From positions 1,677,713 to 1,741,712 of the forward strand of contig ONZQ02000008.1 in assembly GCA_900312665.1 (NCBI GenBank): DNA of 64,000 nucleotides. The letters run 5' to 3'. The DNA is from Cephalotrichum gorgonifer. Lineage: Eukaryota; Ascomycota; Sordariomycetes; Microascales; Microascaceae. The notes below the pieces were generated by a model. That model was given only the letters and a program-made list of their open reading frames with translations, made no database searches and was not told the origin of the DNA. Every line of letters begins with the position of its first letter. Position 1 is the first letter of the stretch. Positions 1-10,867 of the stretch are shown here, in pieces. The position numbers and the translations under genes were made by a program.

Positions 1-2132
1 CTAGGCGTTATGGAAATATCTAGAGCGTAATAGTTGCCCCACCTTTCGGCCCTACTGAATCGGAGTATCTACAAATAACACATGGCAGGCCTCCTGGTTG
101 GGTTTTGTGACAAGTACGTACTTGTGCGGGAAAATGGAGGACGGGCAAATAATGCAGCGTTCGGCCTGTCCGCTACCCGTAATTACCGTGCCATAGCAGT
201 AAAAGTGTTAGTGGGGCAGGACGCCTGATGCGGAGACATGGCTGCAATTGCTTGTATTAGTCTTTACAATAATCCGTTGGTTAGTGTTTTTTTTTCTCCA
301 CTCATACCAGAGCTAGGGCCAATGTATCCGAAGATTGCGAGGTAGGGTCCGAGAATGTCGGAGTAGCCTGTTCGAGAATGCGAGGTGTGGAGCCGTCGAG
401 GATCATGGCGCAGGATTGGCGTCATTTCGCAGGGAGATTTGACAAGGGTTACCCTCCCCGGTCGTAATACTGGCCAATGGGCGGGCGGGCAGGCGTGATG
501 GTTATGCATTGTCGCATGTGTCGGGAACGGGGGAGGGTGGTCCCGCGCCATGAATTTGTGCATTTCCATTCCTTGGCGGCGACATGAGTGCCGCCAGCCG
601 TGGCAAGAAGCGCTCTCGACTTTGGACGAAGTACTTGTACCCGAATCCTTTGGACAGGGTGATTGTGTCTTTATACAGGTGATTTCTACCACCTTCTTCT
701 CCTACAGACTCAGGTGTGGATGCGTATGGGAAACTATTGCTATACTCCAGCTCTTTCCCGGATACGACGTACTACTGGTGCACTCGTACACTTATATGTA
801 GTAATCGTGCCCGCATTCGCATCCGCATACGTTCCGTGAGCGTTCTTGTCACCGATCGGACCGATGTTTCCGAGTTCTCGGGTACCCCGTGCGCATGACT
901 CGGGGCTCTTGCCGCTGCGGCTGCGGCCGAGTATGTGTTTGAGTAGCTTCGCATACGAATGTGGAATGCGAGGGGCCTCGGGCTTTTATTACTAACTAGC
1001 GTTTTGCTCCCGACAAGCAAGCTTTTTCTAGACTTTACCTCGGCATATTCGCTCTCGCCGCCCCACCGAAAAATTAGGTTTGGGCCGCGGTTGTCTGGGC
1101 TACGTTTGCTAGTGTTTCCGCGCGGAACATGACCGTGGGGCTCCTCGCTCAGCTTGCTCGTACTTCGTACGGCGTGCACTACTGCTGCTCCATAGAAGAA
1201 GCAGAGAATGTTAATTTTTTTTTCGAGTAATAGACCGTCCAGAAGAAAGTTTGACATTAACATCCTCGGTACCTGATAAGGGCCACCGCCTAGCCACTCA
1301 CTAGCCGACAGAATAACCGAATCAGAGGTAGATAGGAGGTACCAGCCAATGTTTCTTTGGTGCTGCCCCACTGTAAAATCCAATGCACGACTCCTTTGGG
1401 AGATTGTCGATGTCTACTCGTCCATGTACCCCTGGTTTGTCCATATTAGGCATCTGAGATGGCCCGGATTTTAGACGACTCGTTTGGAGATAAGGATCAA
1501 AAGATATGTACAGGTACTCGCATGCCATGAAGGGGCGAGGCGCTTCATTGCAATGCATTTGTCATCTTAGCGCTCGGCAGTAGAGATGTCATGATGTTCC
1601 ATCTGAGGAAGTGGGAGGGTGGTTTGGACGTGTACTCATACTGTAGTTTGACTAATATCAGCTTCCATCGGACTCGGCGTCTTCCATGACCCTTTAAGTC
1701 CGGACTTTCTTCCAAGTTTTGGCCCACATAATATACGAAGCGGGCCACAACAAGTTCGGGCCCGAACCGGGCCAGGCCAGGCGCCCCTCGCCCCTCTGTG
1801 CACAAAGCCCAAAGGATCGGCCGCCCCGCCCGCCCAGTCCAGGTATTGCTTAGCGCGAACCCGCTTCTATGTAGCACACTGACACGCTACCCCTTCGGAA
1901 GGCGCGCCTTACCAAACCCGCTCCATCGCCCGTCACATCCGACATGCCGAAGTTCCGTCCTTGTGCATGTAATTATTTGATATAACCCACCCACTATCCA
2001 CCGCGCGACAACAAGGGGCTCGATCCTTTTTGTTCTCTTCGGCCATCGACAACCCGACCTCGCCGATTTGTTTTCTCGACAAATCATACCAACTTTCGAA
2101 TCGGAGAACACCCATTTTTCGACTTCGAAACG
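1..2132. other. Intergenic, no supported gene
   Basis: I see no convincing gene here. The open frames on both strands have low-complexity or random-looking products and none continues across plausible splice sites. Short palindromic words such as GTACTTGTAC and ACTCGTAC recur, as they do in other intergenic stretches of this window. The last few hundred bases are presumably the promoter and 5' UTR of the MFS gene that follows. Confidence 0.6.
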
Positions 2133-3968
2133 ATGGCGGACCCCATGGAATCCAACCGGGCGGAGACCGACATCCCGTACTTGCGCATGGTCTTCGACCA
2201 GGCGGGCGTTACGCCCCAGGTTGCCACCTTCGAATATCCCGGCAAGGGCACGGCCGAGGACCCCTACGTAATCACCTGGCTCCCCAACGATCCCCGCAGT
2301 CCTCAGAACCTTAGGCCCGTCACCAAGTGGACCATCACTCTAATAACGGCCTTCAACACGCTGGCCGTCTCTCTCATGTCGTCCGCCTATTCCGGCGGCA
2401 TCAGGGAGATCATCGCCGAGTTTCACATCAGCAGGATAGTCTCGATCCTCGGCGTCTCGCTCTTCGTCCTCGGATTCGCGATCGGGCCCCTGCTATGGGC
2501 GCCCCTCAGTGAGCTGTTCGGCCGCCAGTCCCTCTTCTTCGTCACCTACGGCGCGCTGACGGCCTTCACGGCCGGCTGCTGCGGCGCGCAGAACATCGAG
2601 ACCCTCCTGATCCTGCGGTTCTTCGCCGGTGCGTTCGGCTCGTCGCCGCTGACGAACTCCGGCGGCGTCATCGCCGACATGTTCTCCGCCTCCGAGCGAG
2701 GAACGGCCACCGCCATCTTCGCCGCTGCTCCCTTCCTCGGCCCCGTCATCGGCCCCATCGCCGGTGGGTTCCTCGGCGCCGGAGCGGGGTGGCGCTGGGT
2801 CATGGGCTTCCAGGCCATCTTCTCGGGCTTCTGCTGGATGCTGGGCACCTTCGCCGTGCCTGAGACGTACGCGCCCGTTCTGCTGCGGAAGCGCGCGGAG
2901 AAGCTGTCGAAGCTGACGGGCAAGCACTACGAGAGTGCCATTGACCACGCGCAGGGCAAGATCTCCCTCGCTGGGTCGTTCAAGATCGCGCTATCCAGGC
3001 CCTGGAAGCTGCTCTTCACGGAGCCCATCGTCTTCCTCCTGTCCCTCTACATGGCCATCGTCTACGGAACCCTCTACATGCTCTTCGCCGCGTTCCCCAT
3101 CGTCTTCCAGCAGGGCCGCGGGTGGAGCTCGGGCATCGGCGGCCTCGCCTTCCTCGGCATCATGGTGGGCATGTTCTGTGCCCTGGCCTATACCTTCATC
3201 GACAACAGGAGGTACGTCCGCGTCGTGAAGGAGAACGGCGGCATGGCCCCGCCCGAGACCCGCCTCCCCCCGACCATGGTGGCGGCCGTGTTCCTGCCCA
3301 TCGGCCTGTTCTGGTTCGCCTGGACCAACGCCCCCTCCCTGCACTGGATGATCCCGATCGCGTCCGGCGTCCCCTTCGGCTTCGGCATGGTTCTGATGTT
3401 CCTGAGCATCATGAACTACCTCATCGACTCGTACACCATCTTCGCCGCGTCGGTCCTCGCCGCCAACTCCGTCATCCGGTCGCTCTTCGGCGCCGCGTTC
3501 CCGCTCTTCACGGGAGACATGTACGCAAACCTGGGCATCCACTGGGCCTCGTCGATACCCGCGTTCCTCGCGCTTGCCTGCGTGCCATTCCCCTTCCTGT
3601 TCTACAAGTACGGCGCGGCGATCCGCGAGAAGTGCAAGTACGCCGCGCAGTCCGCCGCGTTCATGAGGAGGATGCAAGCGCAGGCGATGGCTCAGGCCGC
3701 TGGCGCTGGAGCCAAGGGCCAGGAGAAGGTCGGAGATGAGGATAAGCCTGAGGCTCCTAGAGATGTGGAGGGGAAGGACAAGGAGCTGGATGAGTCGAGG
3801 GGCGCTGATACAGCGAGTCTTGCCTCGGCCAAGACCGAAACGGGGGACCCCAGCCCCATGGCGACTGGTCTTGCCAGGGTCGATACCCGCGCCTCCACAG
3901 CGCACTCCCTCTACGAGGGGAACCCATATGACGTCGACAGGGTGAACACGCGACAGTCGTTCGCTTGA
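2133..3968 (+). CDS. DHA1-family MFS drug/polyamine-type H+ antiporter
   Basis: This single-exon gene encodes a 611-residue multi-pass transporter of the major facilitator superfamily, probably in the plasma membrane. After a hydrophilic N-terminus of about 65 residues come the first helices, then a motif-A-like loop (PLSELFGRQ) and an arginine in the helix-4 segment LILRFFAGAFG. The glycine/proline-rich motif-C segment (FLGPVIGPIAGG) marks 12-TMS H+-coupled antiporters of the DHA1 group (Flr1/Tpo1-like). A second bundle of six hydrophobic segments follows the central loop, and the last ~90 residues form a charged cytoplasmic tail rich in Ala, Asp, Glu and Lys. Family members export azoles, polyamines or other toxic compounds; the substrate here cannot be read from sequence. 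The start is the first ATG of the open frame, followed by the usual polar tail. The large overlapping minus-strand frames are shadows of its GC-rich codons. Confidence 0.9.
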   Translation: MADPMESNRAETDIPYLRMVFDQAGVTPQVATFEYPGKGTAEDPYVITWLPNDPRSPQNLRPVTKWTITLITAFNTLAVSLMSSAYSGGIREIIAEFHISRIVSILGVSLFVLGFAIGPLLWAPLSELFGRQSLFFVTYGALTAFTAGCCGAQNIETLLILRFFAGAFGSSPLTNSGGVIADMFSASERGTATAIFAAAPFLGPVIGPIAGGFLGAGAGWRWVMGFQAIFSGFCWMLGTFAVPETYAPVLLRKRAEKLSKLTGKHYESAIDHAQGKISLAGSFKIALSRPWKLLFTEPIVFLLSLYMAIVYGTLYMLFAAFPIVFQQGRGWSSGIGGLAFLGIMVGMFCALAYTFIDNRRYVRVVKENGGMAPPETRLPPTMVAAVFLPIGLFWFAWTNAPSLHWMIPIASGVPFGFGMVLMFLSIMNYLIDSYTIFAASVLAANSVIRSLFGAAFPLFTGDMYANLGIHWASSIPAFLALACVPFPFLFYKYGAAIREKCKYAAQSAAFMRRMQAQAMAQAAGAGAKGQEKVGDEDKPEAPRDVEGKDKELDESRGADTASLASAKTETGDPSPMATGLARVDTRASTAHSLYEGNPYDVDRVNTRQSFA

Positions 3969-4878
3969 GAGAAGGCGTCTCGCATCTCTACTTATTTCCT
4001 TTTTATTTACAAGTTCCCTTTCACCCAAATGTTTTCTTTCTTTTTTTAATCTACAATAGACTTCATAATGTTTTCGGGAAGCATTATTCTGCATTGGTTA
4101 GCGATTATTTTCATCAGGGATGGTTGCATTCAATCGTCAAGGCCGGGAAGATAGATAGGACGGAAAATAGTACTACAAGATCTTCACACTTGTCATCGAG
4201 GGCCAAAGTACCGCGACTCGCTTGAATCTTTTATTTCGCGACTCATACTATCATCTTGAACGACGGGGACGACCTAAGGCACATCGAAATCTGGGTTGTA
4301 GATTGAATTACAATCGACTCAAGGTCGAGATGTGTCAAATTTTAGAATCTCACCTCAGCGTGCATCTCGAGTTAGCCTTTCCGTAAGAGCCTCTCTCACG
4401 GATTATTTGATGGAGACCCTGAAGTTACGGCGCTGTCTGCGAACACATTTAATGAGAACGAGCGCACCTGCCTCAAGTCTACTTGATGTGTTTTGAGTGG
4501 GACAATTTATGGTAGTAAAATTAGTCATAAATGTAAGCCTGCCGTAGTTCTACCGCGACGACAGAGTTGTGTACAGGCGCCCCTCATTCAGTGATCCTAA
4601 CACACCAACAAATATGTCAGCACCGTGTCTTCACCCCACGATTTGTCCACCCGCCACACCACCATCGCGGGTTTCGGAGTGAGCAACCTAGCCCACCAAT
4701 CTCCAGCCACTCTTGCGCACACTTCCCTCGATTCCACATGTGAGACAAACCACGGGTTTAGAGGGTGTCCACTAGTCTTTTACAATGTTCGGTTGACGGT
4801 TCGAGTCCAGCGCCTGGACAAGCTAAACCTTTTCGACCGGAATAGCCGCGGCATCCCGGCGGCGATACTTGTCTTACC
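3969..4878. other. Intergenic, no supported gene
   Basis: This is the 3' flank of the MFS gene and the upstream region of the 2EXR gene. I see no gene. Near 4796 there is a perfect tRNA B-box-like word (GGTTCGAGTCC), but no matching A box or cloverleaf could be built around it. Confidence 0.6.
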
Positions 4879-5811
4879 ATGTCGTTTTCTCTCTTCGCTA
4901 ACCTCCCTGCGGAGATCCAAGACCTTATTTGGGAGTTTGTAATCCCACCCCACCGCCCGACGGCCCATGCCGTCAGTTTGAACACATCCAGATTTCCTGG
5001 CGGAGCCAGAGTCGCTGGTAAGCGTACGAAGACGTCTTTGTTTCGCGATGGCCAACGAGCGCAAAACCATAGCCTACCCATGGCCGATGACCCCGAAGCC
5101 ACTTTAAACGCCGCCCTTACCCTCTTGAAAACAACTTCCGCGTCCAGAGCCGTGGCCAAGCGCGTCTCCGGAGTGTCAGGTATGGAGCTGGCCGTCCTCC
5201 GCTCCCCTCAGCCCCCGCGGAGCACCCCTGCTCCACAACCGCCGGTGCCCTCTATCCGGGTCAATGTGGCGGTTGACATGATTCTCCTGAACCCTTCGTG
5301 GTCTTTACACGCCGACAAGAACACCCCCCTCAACATGGATCCGGTGTACTATATCGGCTTCCCTGCCCCCGCCATGCCTCGGTCGCGCATGCGCCTGCGC
5401 GGCGACGTCAAGGCTTTGGTGCGCATATACAACCTCCGCGTCGTGTACGCCATCGTCGAGCCCGGGGAGCTGCGTGCGGCGGCCGAGGTGCCGTGGCCTG
5501 AGAACGACGTCTGGGAGATGGCGGGGTGGGGAGGAGGGGTGCCGGCTACACTGGAGGGGTTTCTGTCCGCGTACGATGACGACAGGGGGCCACTGGGGCC
5601 GTTTGTTTGTGGGGGGAAGGAGTACTTTGAGATTCCGTCAGAGGAGGTACGTGGGCTTGGGGGGCTGCAGTGGTTGATTTGGGATTTGGAGGCGATGAGG
5701 TGTGAGATGATCACGCTGGGGAAATTGGATTACGGGGCTGGAGGGGAGGGGGGAATGTATTCGACGAGACATAGGCTGATGTCGTGGAGGGAGGTTGAAA
5801 TGGGAGGGTGA
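4879..5811 (+). CDS. 2EXR domain-containing protein
   Basis: The 310-residue product opens with the hallmark of the fungal 2EXR family: residues 3-20 read FSLFANLPAEIQDLIWEF, followed by an IPP segment. This matches the family pattern of F-x-L-F-x-x-L-P-x-E-I/L-R-x-x-I-W. 2EXR proteins are abundant in filamentous ascomycetes and have no settled biochemical role; they are thought to be soluble. The rest shows a Pro/Ala-rich stretch (about 105-125), a segment of short strands with a YIGFPAP motif, and a Gly-rich C-terminus. The reading frame is open throughout, although a GTAAGC donor-like site near 5018 leaves room for an unrecognised intron. It is transcribed convergently with the AnmK gene, about 370 bp away. 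Confidence 0.75.
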   Translation: MSFSLFANLPAEIQDLIWEFVIPPHRPTAHAVSLNTSRFPGGARVAGKRTKTSLFRDGQRAQNHSLPMADDPEATLNAALTLLKTTSASRAVAKRVSGVSGMELAVLRSPQPPRSTPAPQPPVPSIRVNVAVDMILLNPSWSLHADKNTPLNMDPVYYIGFPAPAMPRSRMRLRGDVKALVRIYNLRVVYAIVEPGELRAAAEVPWPENDVWEMAGWGGGVPATLEGFLSAYDDDRGPLGPFVCGGKEYFEIPSEEVRGLGGLQWLIWDLEAMRCEMITLGKLDYGAGGEGGMYSTRHRLMSWREVEMGG

Positions 5812-6181
5812 AAGACACATTGGTGTGGGGATGACTAGAGTCCGGAACGGCCGTTCAACCATATACTGCCTATCTACGCATTCGGTTATGTCCTCGTGAT
5901 GGAGACTCAGAGCCGAATACTCAGTCAATTGGAGATCATGTTGTGCTCCGACAAGCCCCTGGCTTCGACCAGGAAGGAGGAATGGGAATGTGGGATTGGC
6001 ATAAAGTCCGCGAGATATAGGGACATGCGAGGGCAGAGTGTCTATTTGCCTCTAATTGGCAAGTTGCACAATGCTCTCCTAGTCCCAGGTACCGTGGATA
6101 TGTGTTTTGGGTCCCTATAGTTTCATCGTTCATAGTCATTTGAATCTGGTATTCGTTTTGGTTTAACATCGCGGCCAACAT

Positions 6182-7746
6182 TTACATAATGATGCGCTGC
6201 AGGACATCGGCCTTTCCGAAATACTCATCTCCCACAACTCTCTGCATGACTTCGTGATAGTTGTCTCCAGGAGTAACAACACCGAGAATCGCAGGGTCCG
6301 CATTCTCAGACTTGCCCGCAATCGGTATCGTCCATCCACATACCGACATATACCCTAGCAGCGCAAACATCACCGCCTCCTTAGCCGCGGGATCGACCTT
6401 CACCGGCGCATCATCTAGCCTCATGACGCGCGACTTGGCGAATCGAGTCTGTAGGTGTTTGAGGATATTCGGGTTATACGCGCCGCCACCGCAGATGTAG
6501 ATCTCGTCGATATTACCACCGGCCCCGAGGAGCCGGACCACAAAGTCCTCATAGGCGCGCGCGATGGACTCGGCTGTGATGCGCGTCATCGTCGCGACGA
6601 TGGCATCGGGCGATTTCCGTGTCGCCTGCATCTCCGAGACGAGATTCCTGGCGACGTCATCGGAGAAGAGCTCGCGCCCTGTCGTCTTGGGGACAGCTTG
6701 GCGGAAGTACGGCTCTGAGGAGAGGTATCGGTCGACTAGGGCCTCATCGATCTCGGACTCGCCCCGGGCGCCGGCCTCGCCGTCTTTGTCGTAGTGTTTC
6801 GCTCCATCAGTAAGGATGCGCACACATGCGTCAATGAAGACGTTGCCCGGGCCGGTGTCGAAGGCCATATAGGTTGAGCCGAGCCCTTCGGGCTGCGGTT
6901 TTGAGGTGGGGAATAGAACGGAGGCGTTTCCTACGAGGATATCGTCCGTCAATATATTTAAATGCACACACATGGGAGGTTCCCTAAGGGCATATACACA
7001 CCCATGCCGCCGATGTTCTGGCTGATCCGAGTCAAATTGGGGTCCGCAAGAAGACACGCCTCGAAGAACCCCGCCAGCGGAGCGCCCTGTCTCCCGGCCG
7101 CCAGCTCCGCGACGCGGAAGTTACTTGTTACTGTCCTGGGTGGTTCCATTAGCCTCGATTAGAGAATAACGCTCATCGCGGTTCCCATCTCACTTCTTCG
7201 TCTGGTGGGCGATGACGGAAGGCTCCGCCATCTGCAGAGTTGACCGGTGGTCGCCCTGTGGGTTATGCCATAACGTTTGGCCATGGCTGGCGATAAGGTC
7301 GACCTGGGACAGGTCGACCCCGGAGTCGTGGATGGCGCGCGCGAACTCTCGCCCAAGGGTGAAGTTGAGGTCACATACTTCTGACAATGTGGTTGAGGCG
7401 CCGGCTCCGGGTCGGCAGAGGCGGAGTACGTTTTTGCGGATGTTGGAATCGACTGGAACTTCAGTGTAGGAGAGGACCTCGATCCTGATATCCTTGGGGG
7501 AGACGGAAGAGATTCGGCAGTGCGCGACGTCGATTCCTGGTTATGGGTTAGAGGCTACCAAGATTACTTTGCCGCGTTTACCGGAGAGTCGGTAAGACGG
7601 ACTCTCCTTTCTCATGCCGCCGGAGTGATTGAGATGCGGAGGCAACGTGCACCGAGTGGGCGGGGCGATTGGAGGGATGGGAAGGAGACGCACATACCGT
7701 CGATACTCGTACCGCAGTTCAGTCCTAGCACATTGAGAGTAACCAT
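6182..7746 (-). CDS. anmK: Anhydro-N-acetylmuramic acid kinase (AnmK) homologue
   Basis: In bacteria this ASKHA-fold kinase opens and phosphorylates 1,6-anhydro-MurNAc with ATP, giving MurNAc-6-phosphate during peptidoglycan recycling. I join four exons (7746-7698, 7536-7194, 7135-7002, 6930-6182) into a 424-residue protein with no internal stop. The introns are 161, 58 and 71 bp, with GT-AG ends. Family signatures appear in the right order: an N-terminal phosphate-binding loop (LNCGTSIDGID, about 9-19), SHGQTLWHNP (100-109), FRVAELAAGRQGAP (137-150), QNIGGMGN (170-177), FDTGPGN (199-205) and GGGAYNPN (323-330). Bacterial AnmK is about 370 residues, so this copy is somewhat longer. It lies 3.1 kb downstream of MurQ on the same strand, and MurQ is the enzyme that uses its product. 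Introns rule out bacterial contamination. An origin by old transfer from bacteria is an inference. The third acceptor (CCCAG at about 7136) is my choice between two in-frame options. Confidence 0.88.
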
Positions 7747-10700
7747 ACTTGCGATTGATATTGTAGACAGATTTACAGATTCTTACAGATTCAGTAATAT
7801 AGGGCTAAAGAGAAGGATAAGACCTCTCGAGTAAGAGGCAGGTTATTCTAGGAGAGATATGGTAAGTACTCGAACTAGACTACCCCAACTATCCCCAAGG
7901 AGTGGGTCCCTCGGCTTTGCGGCGGCCGAGTGCGGCGCATCCAGGAAGAGGACCATCATCCTCACCCGATGAACATCCCGGAGCGTCTTCGCTCTCCTCC
8001 CCCGTATCCATCCGTGCTCCTACAAATACTTGCATTAGGACATTGGACCCCAGATCAACGGCTCCAACGCCAAGATAAAGCTGTATAGCCCCACTATAAA
8101 CTCACGAGGAGATGAACTACAAGTCCACATACTAGTACCTCTTTGGGTCACCCTGACATGATGTTTGGTCACAGGTGCGACTGAAGTTTTTTAGCGGTCG
8201 CGGCATGCGGGGGAGGGTAGGCGCTATGTGAAAGGGACGAAAGGTCCGTCGGGATCTAATGTCCTTTCGCTACAGCGCTTATCGGTTGGGCTACAAGTAC
8301 TGGGACTACACAGGGTGCTCGTACCTGTGCCCCCCTAGCAAACCCAACCGACCCTCCCCGCTAATACCGTTATCCCAGGCTCAAATAGCAATACGAGTCG
8401 GATCCGGTACGGAGTACTATGTGGGGCATCCGAGTAATCATCGGGATATCCGCGCGGGGTCACCCACATTTGCCCTCGTTTTGGCAGATGGTACTCGGGA
8501 TATCCGTTGAGGGTAGCATTCATCCGAACCAGAAGTGGATTCCAACAGGATAAGGACCAGAACAAGATATGAGCTACTCGTAGTTATTATAAGCACTTTG
8601 CCCGAAGCGATTGAGCTACGGGTGAAGGGGGGGGGTGTAGAATCTACCGTACCCGTACTTACAGCGTTAAGAGTAAGCCCGATTTACTCGTAAATATTTG
8701 GTTCCTCATCGAAGTGGGTCCCCGCCTTGGCGGTGGCCTGACCAACGCCAAAGTAAGTTGCAAGTGGTTTCCGAACCTTTGTCCCGGATTTTTGGTCAGT
8801 GGAGGTGAGGGGCTACTCCGAGTACAGTACTCGTAACTAGTCTGGGGTATCCTCTGCTCTGTTGGCATAAAGGGTTTTAAGCACTACTCCACCCTTTTGT
8901 CCCCCCGGATAGGATAGCGCGGGGTGTCTACGCAGTCTTGGACTGACAGTCTGTCTCCTGGAACAAATGCCCCTATGTCATAGAATAGGCTCTTTCGGAG
9001 TCGTCTTAGCATCCCTGTCCCATAGGAATAATAGGAGAGTACAACATCTAGCTCCCCTACTCGCACGAGATGGTGGCAACAGGCCTTGGCGTGGTGAAAC
9101 TGAAGGTCGAGAGGCCCACCTACCACTGGTTGTACCCTTGGATGAGAGTTCATCATGGGGGTGGGGGTGGGTGTTGTGCGTGCCTACGGGCAGATGACTA
9201 TTGAAGCCGAGCACCGGTTTTAGTTACTGTACTTGTATCGGAAACACCCCGTTACATCTGGAAACCATGTGGTGGATGTTGTCCCGAACGCTTGCATGCT
9301 TACTCCGATCCACCCTATGTACCGGCAGTAGAGCGAAGGACACCTCGTGCTCGTACGAGTTTGTGTAATATTGTAATGGCCTCATTTGATACTGACAGAG
9401 GAGCTACCCGGGAAAGACGGCCATGAAGTACAAGTACAAGTTGGAACTGACATTGTAACGCAAGATACACTTACCGCGCATCCGGGCCCAAGAACAGGTT
9501 TCGTCCCCTTGCCCCCATGAATCTGCCTGGGATTGGGAAGTAATTGCGGGGGGTTATCATATTAGACCATTTCGAGTCTTGGCCTTATTGTGTCTTCCAG
9601 AAGTAAAACGCGACCTGCTTGGGTGGAGGCGGGCTTTCGTGTTGACGCGTTGAGGCGGATGCAGAGGGGAGGACTCGTATGTGGTATGTCTTTCCCAGAG
9701 GTTAGTGATTCGAAGAGATTCTAAACAAGAAAAAAAAATCATGCTGAATTCCTGGGTCGAACTCTGGACCAAGGTTTTCGGCAATCACGTGTCCCCAGAA
9801 ATTCCCATGTACCACATGGGAGGCAATGTTGCAACTTCCGCATGCGCAAAGTACCCCACGCCAGCCTTCCAGACAACATCACAGCCTCGCAGGCGCCAGG
9901 AACAACCAAACAACATCATCGTTCCAGCACACATCGAGACTCTCTAAAGACCCAGACCAAACAAAAACTTTTATAGAATTAGCAAAAGAGTTCGGAGGCC
10001 CCTCTCGGGACCCCCTACATCTCTGCTGGCTTGTCGTTTCTCGTTTTCCGCCGTTGGCCATCGTGCCTTCGCCCCGCGGGTTCGGTCTCGGTTCGTTCGG
10101 TTCGGTTCGTCGTCGGTTGGTGCCCAATGTATACTTCCTCCGCGCCCCTCCTGAAATACCAGGGCGCTGGTTTGACCTGACCGGTTTCCACGCCGGCGCC
10201 TTCCAGTGGCTCAGTGTTTCACGACTCGGCTATCTTTTCACCCGCTCGAAGAGTATAAAATTATCGGTTGTAAGGGATAGCTCAATTTTCTGGAGCATAT
10301 AGTCTTTACCAAGAAAGGGGAAGGCAAGGCATTGTTTGTCCTTGTCCCCCGCGTCACGTAGGCGCTCCCAGGACGCGCTCTAATTGCCAACACCCCAATA
10401 TCGTCGGCTCGAACAAGTACACCTCAATATTGGAGCACCACGGCAGCACCTCTTCTCAGGAACAAGTCTGATGTACGTTTTGGAGGTTGCTTTCAGCATC
10501 GCGTGCCAGCAATCGGACAAGTATGTCATCCACCAACTCTTGTGCTGTATCCAAACATCGGTTTACTGGAGCATCGTGAATCCAACAAATGTGAGAGGAG
10601 GGAGGTGGACGTTACTTTTCTTCACGCAACTTCGCATAAAACATCATGGGAATCCTATGCCACATATTCGATACATCCATACCTTGGGTTACTACAACAA

Positions 10701-10867
10701 AGTAAGCCGCGTTACGACAATTCCATGCTGCTGCGAAGCCTAAGACGACTCCCACGAGATTCGATGCACACGCAAATACGTTGATTGAAAAGTATTCTAC
10801 TTCCATTACGAAGGTCTATATTCTAATTCCTAGACGCCTATGGTTTTAGTTTCCCTAGCTATACCCG
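7747..10867. other. Long intergenic stretch between AnmK and MurQ
   Basis: No gene is supported in these 3.1 kb. A plus-strand frame at 9826-10302 (158 residues) is the longest clean one, but it has no recognisable domain. The words TACTCGTA and ACTTGTAC (and their complements) recur many times, for example at 8574-8583, 8684-8693 and 8828-8835, often as small palindromes. The upstream promoter of AnmK must lie just right of 7746. Confidence 0.5.

Noticed and set aside
772..1383. 203-residue minus-strand frame in the left flank
   Set aside because: Low-complexity Ala and Arg/Met runs, no domain, no conserved start context.
2991..4094. 367-residue minus-strand frame opposite the DHA1 transporter
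   Set aside because: Composition is Arg/Glu/Gly/His-rich nonsense typical of the reverse of a GC-rich gene; the opposite strand is a clear transporter.
4730..4835. Possible tRNA because of a perfect B-box word at 4796
   Set aside because: No A box at the proper distance and the T stem does not pair; probably chance or an old fragment.
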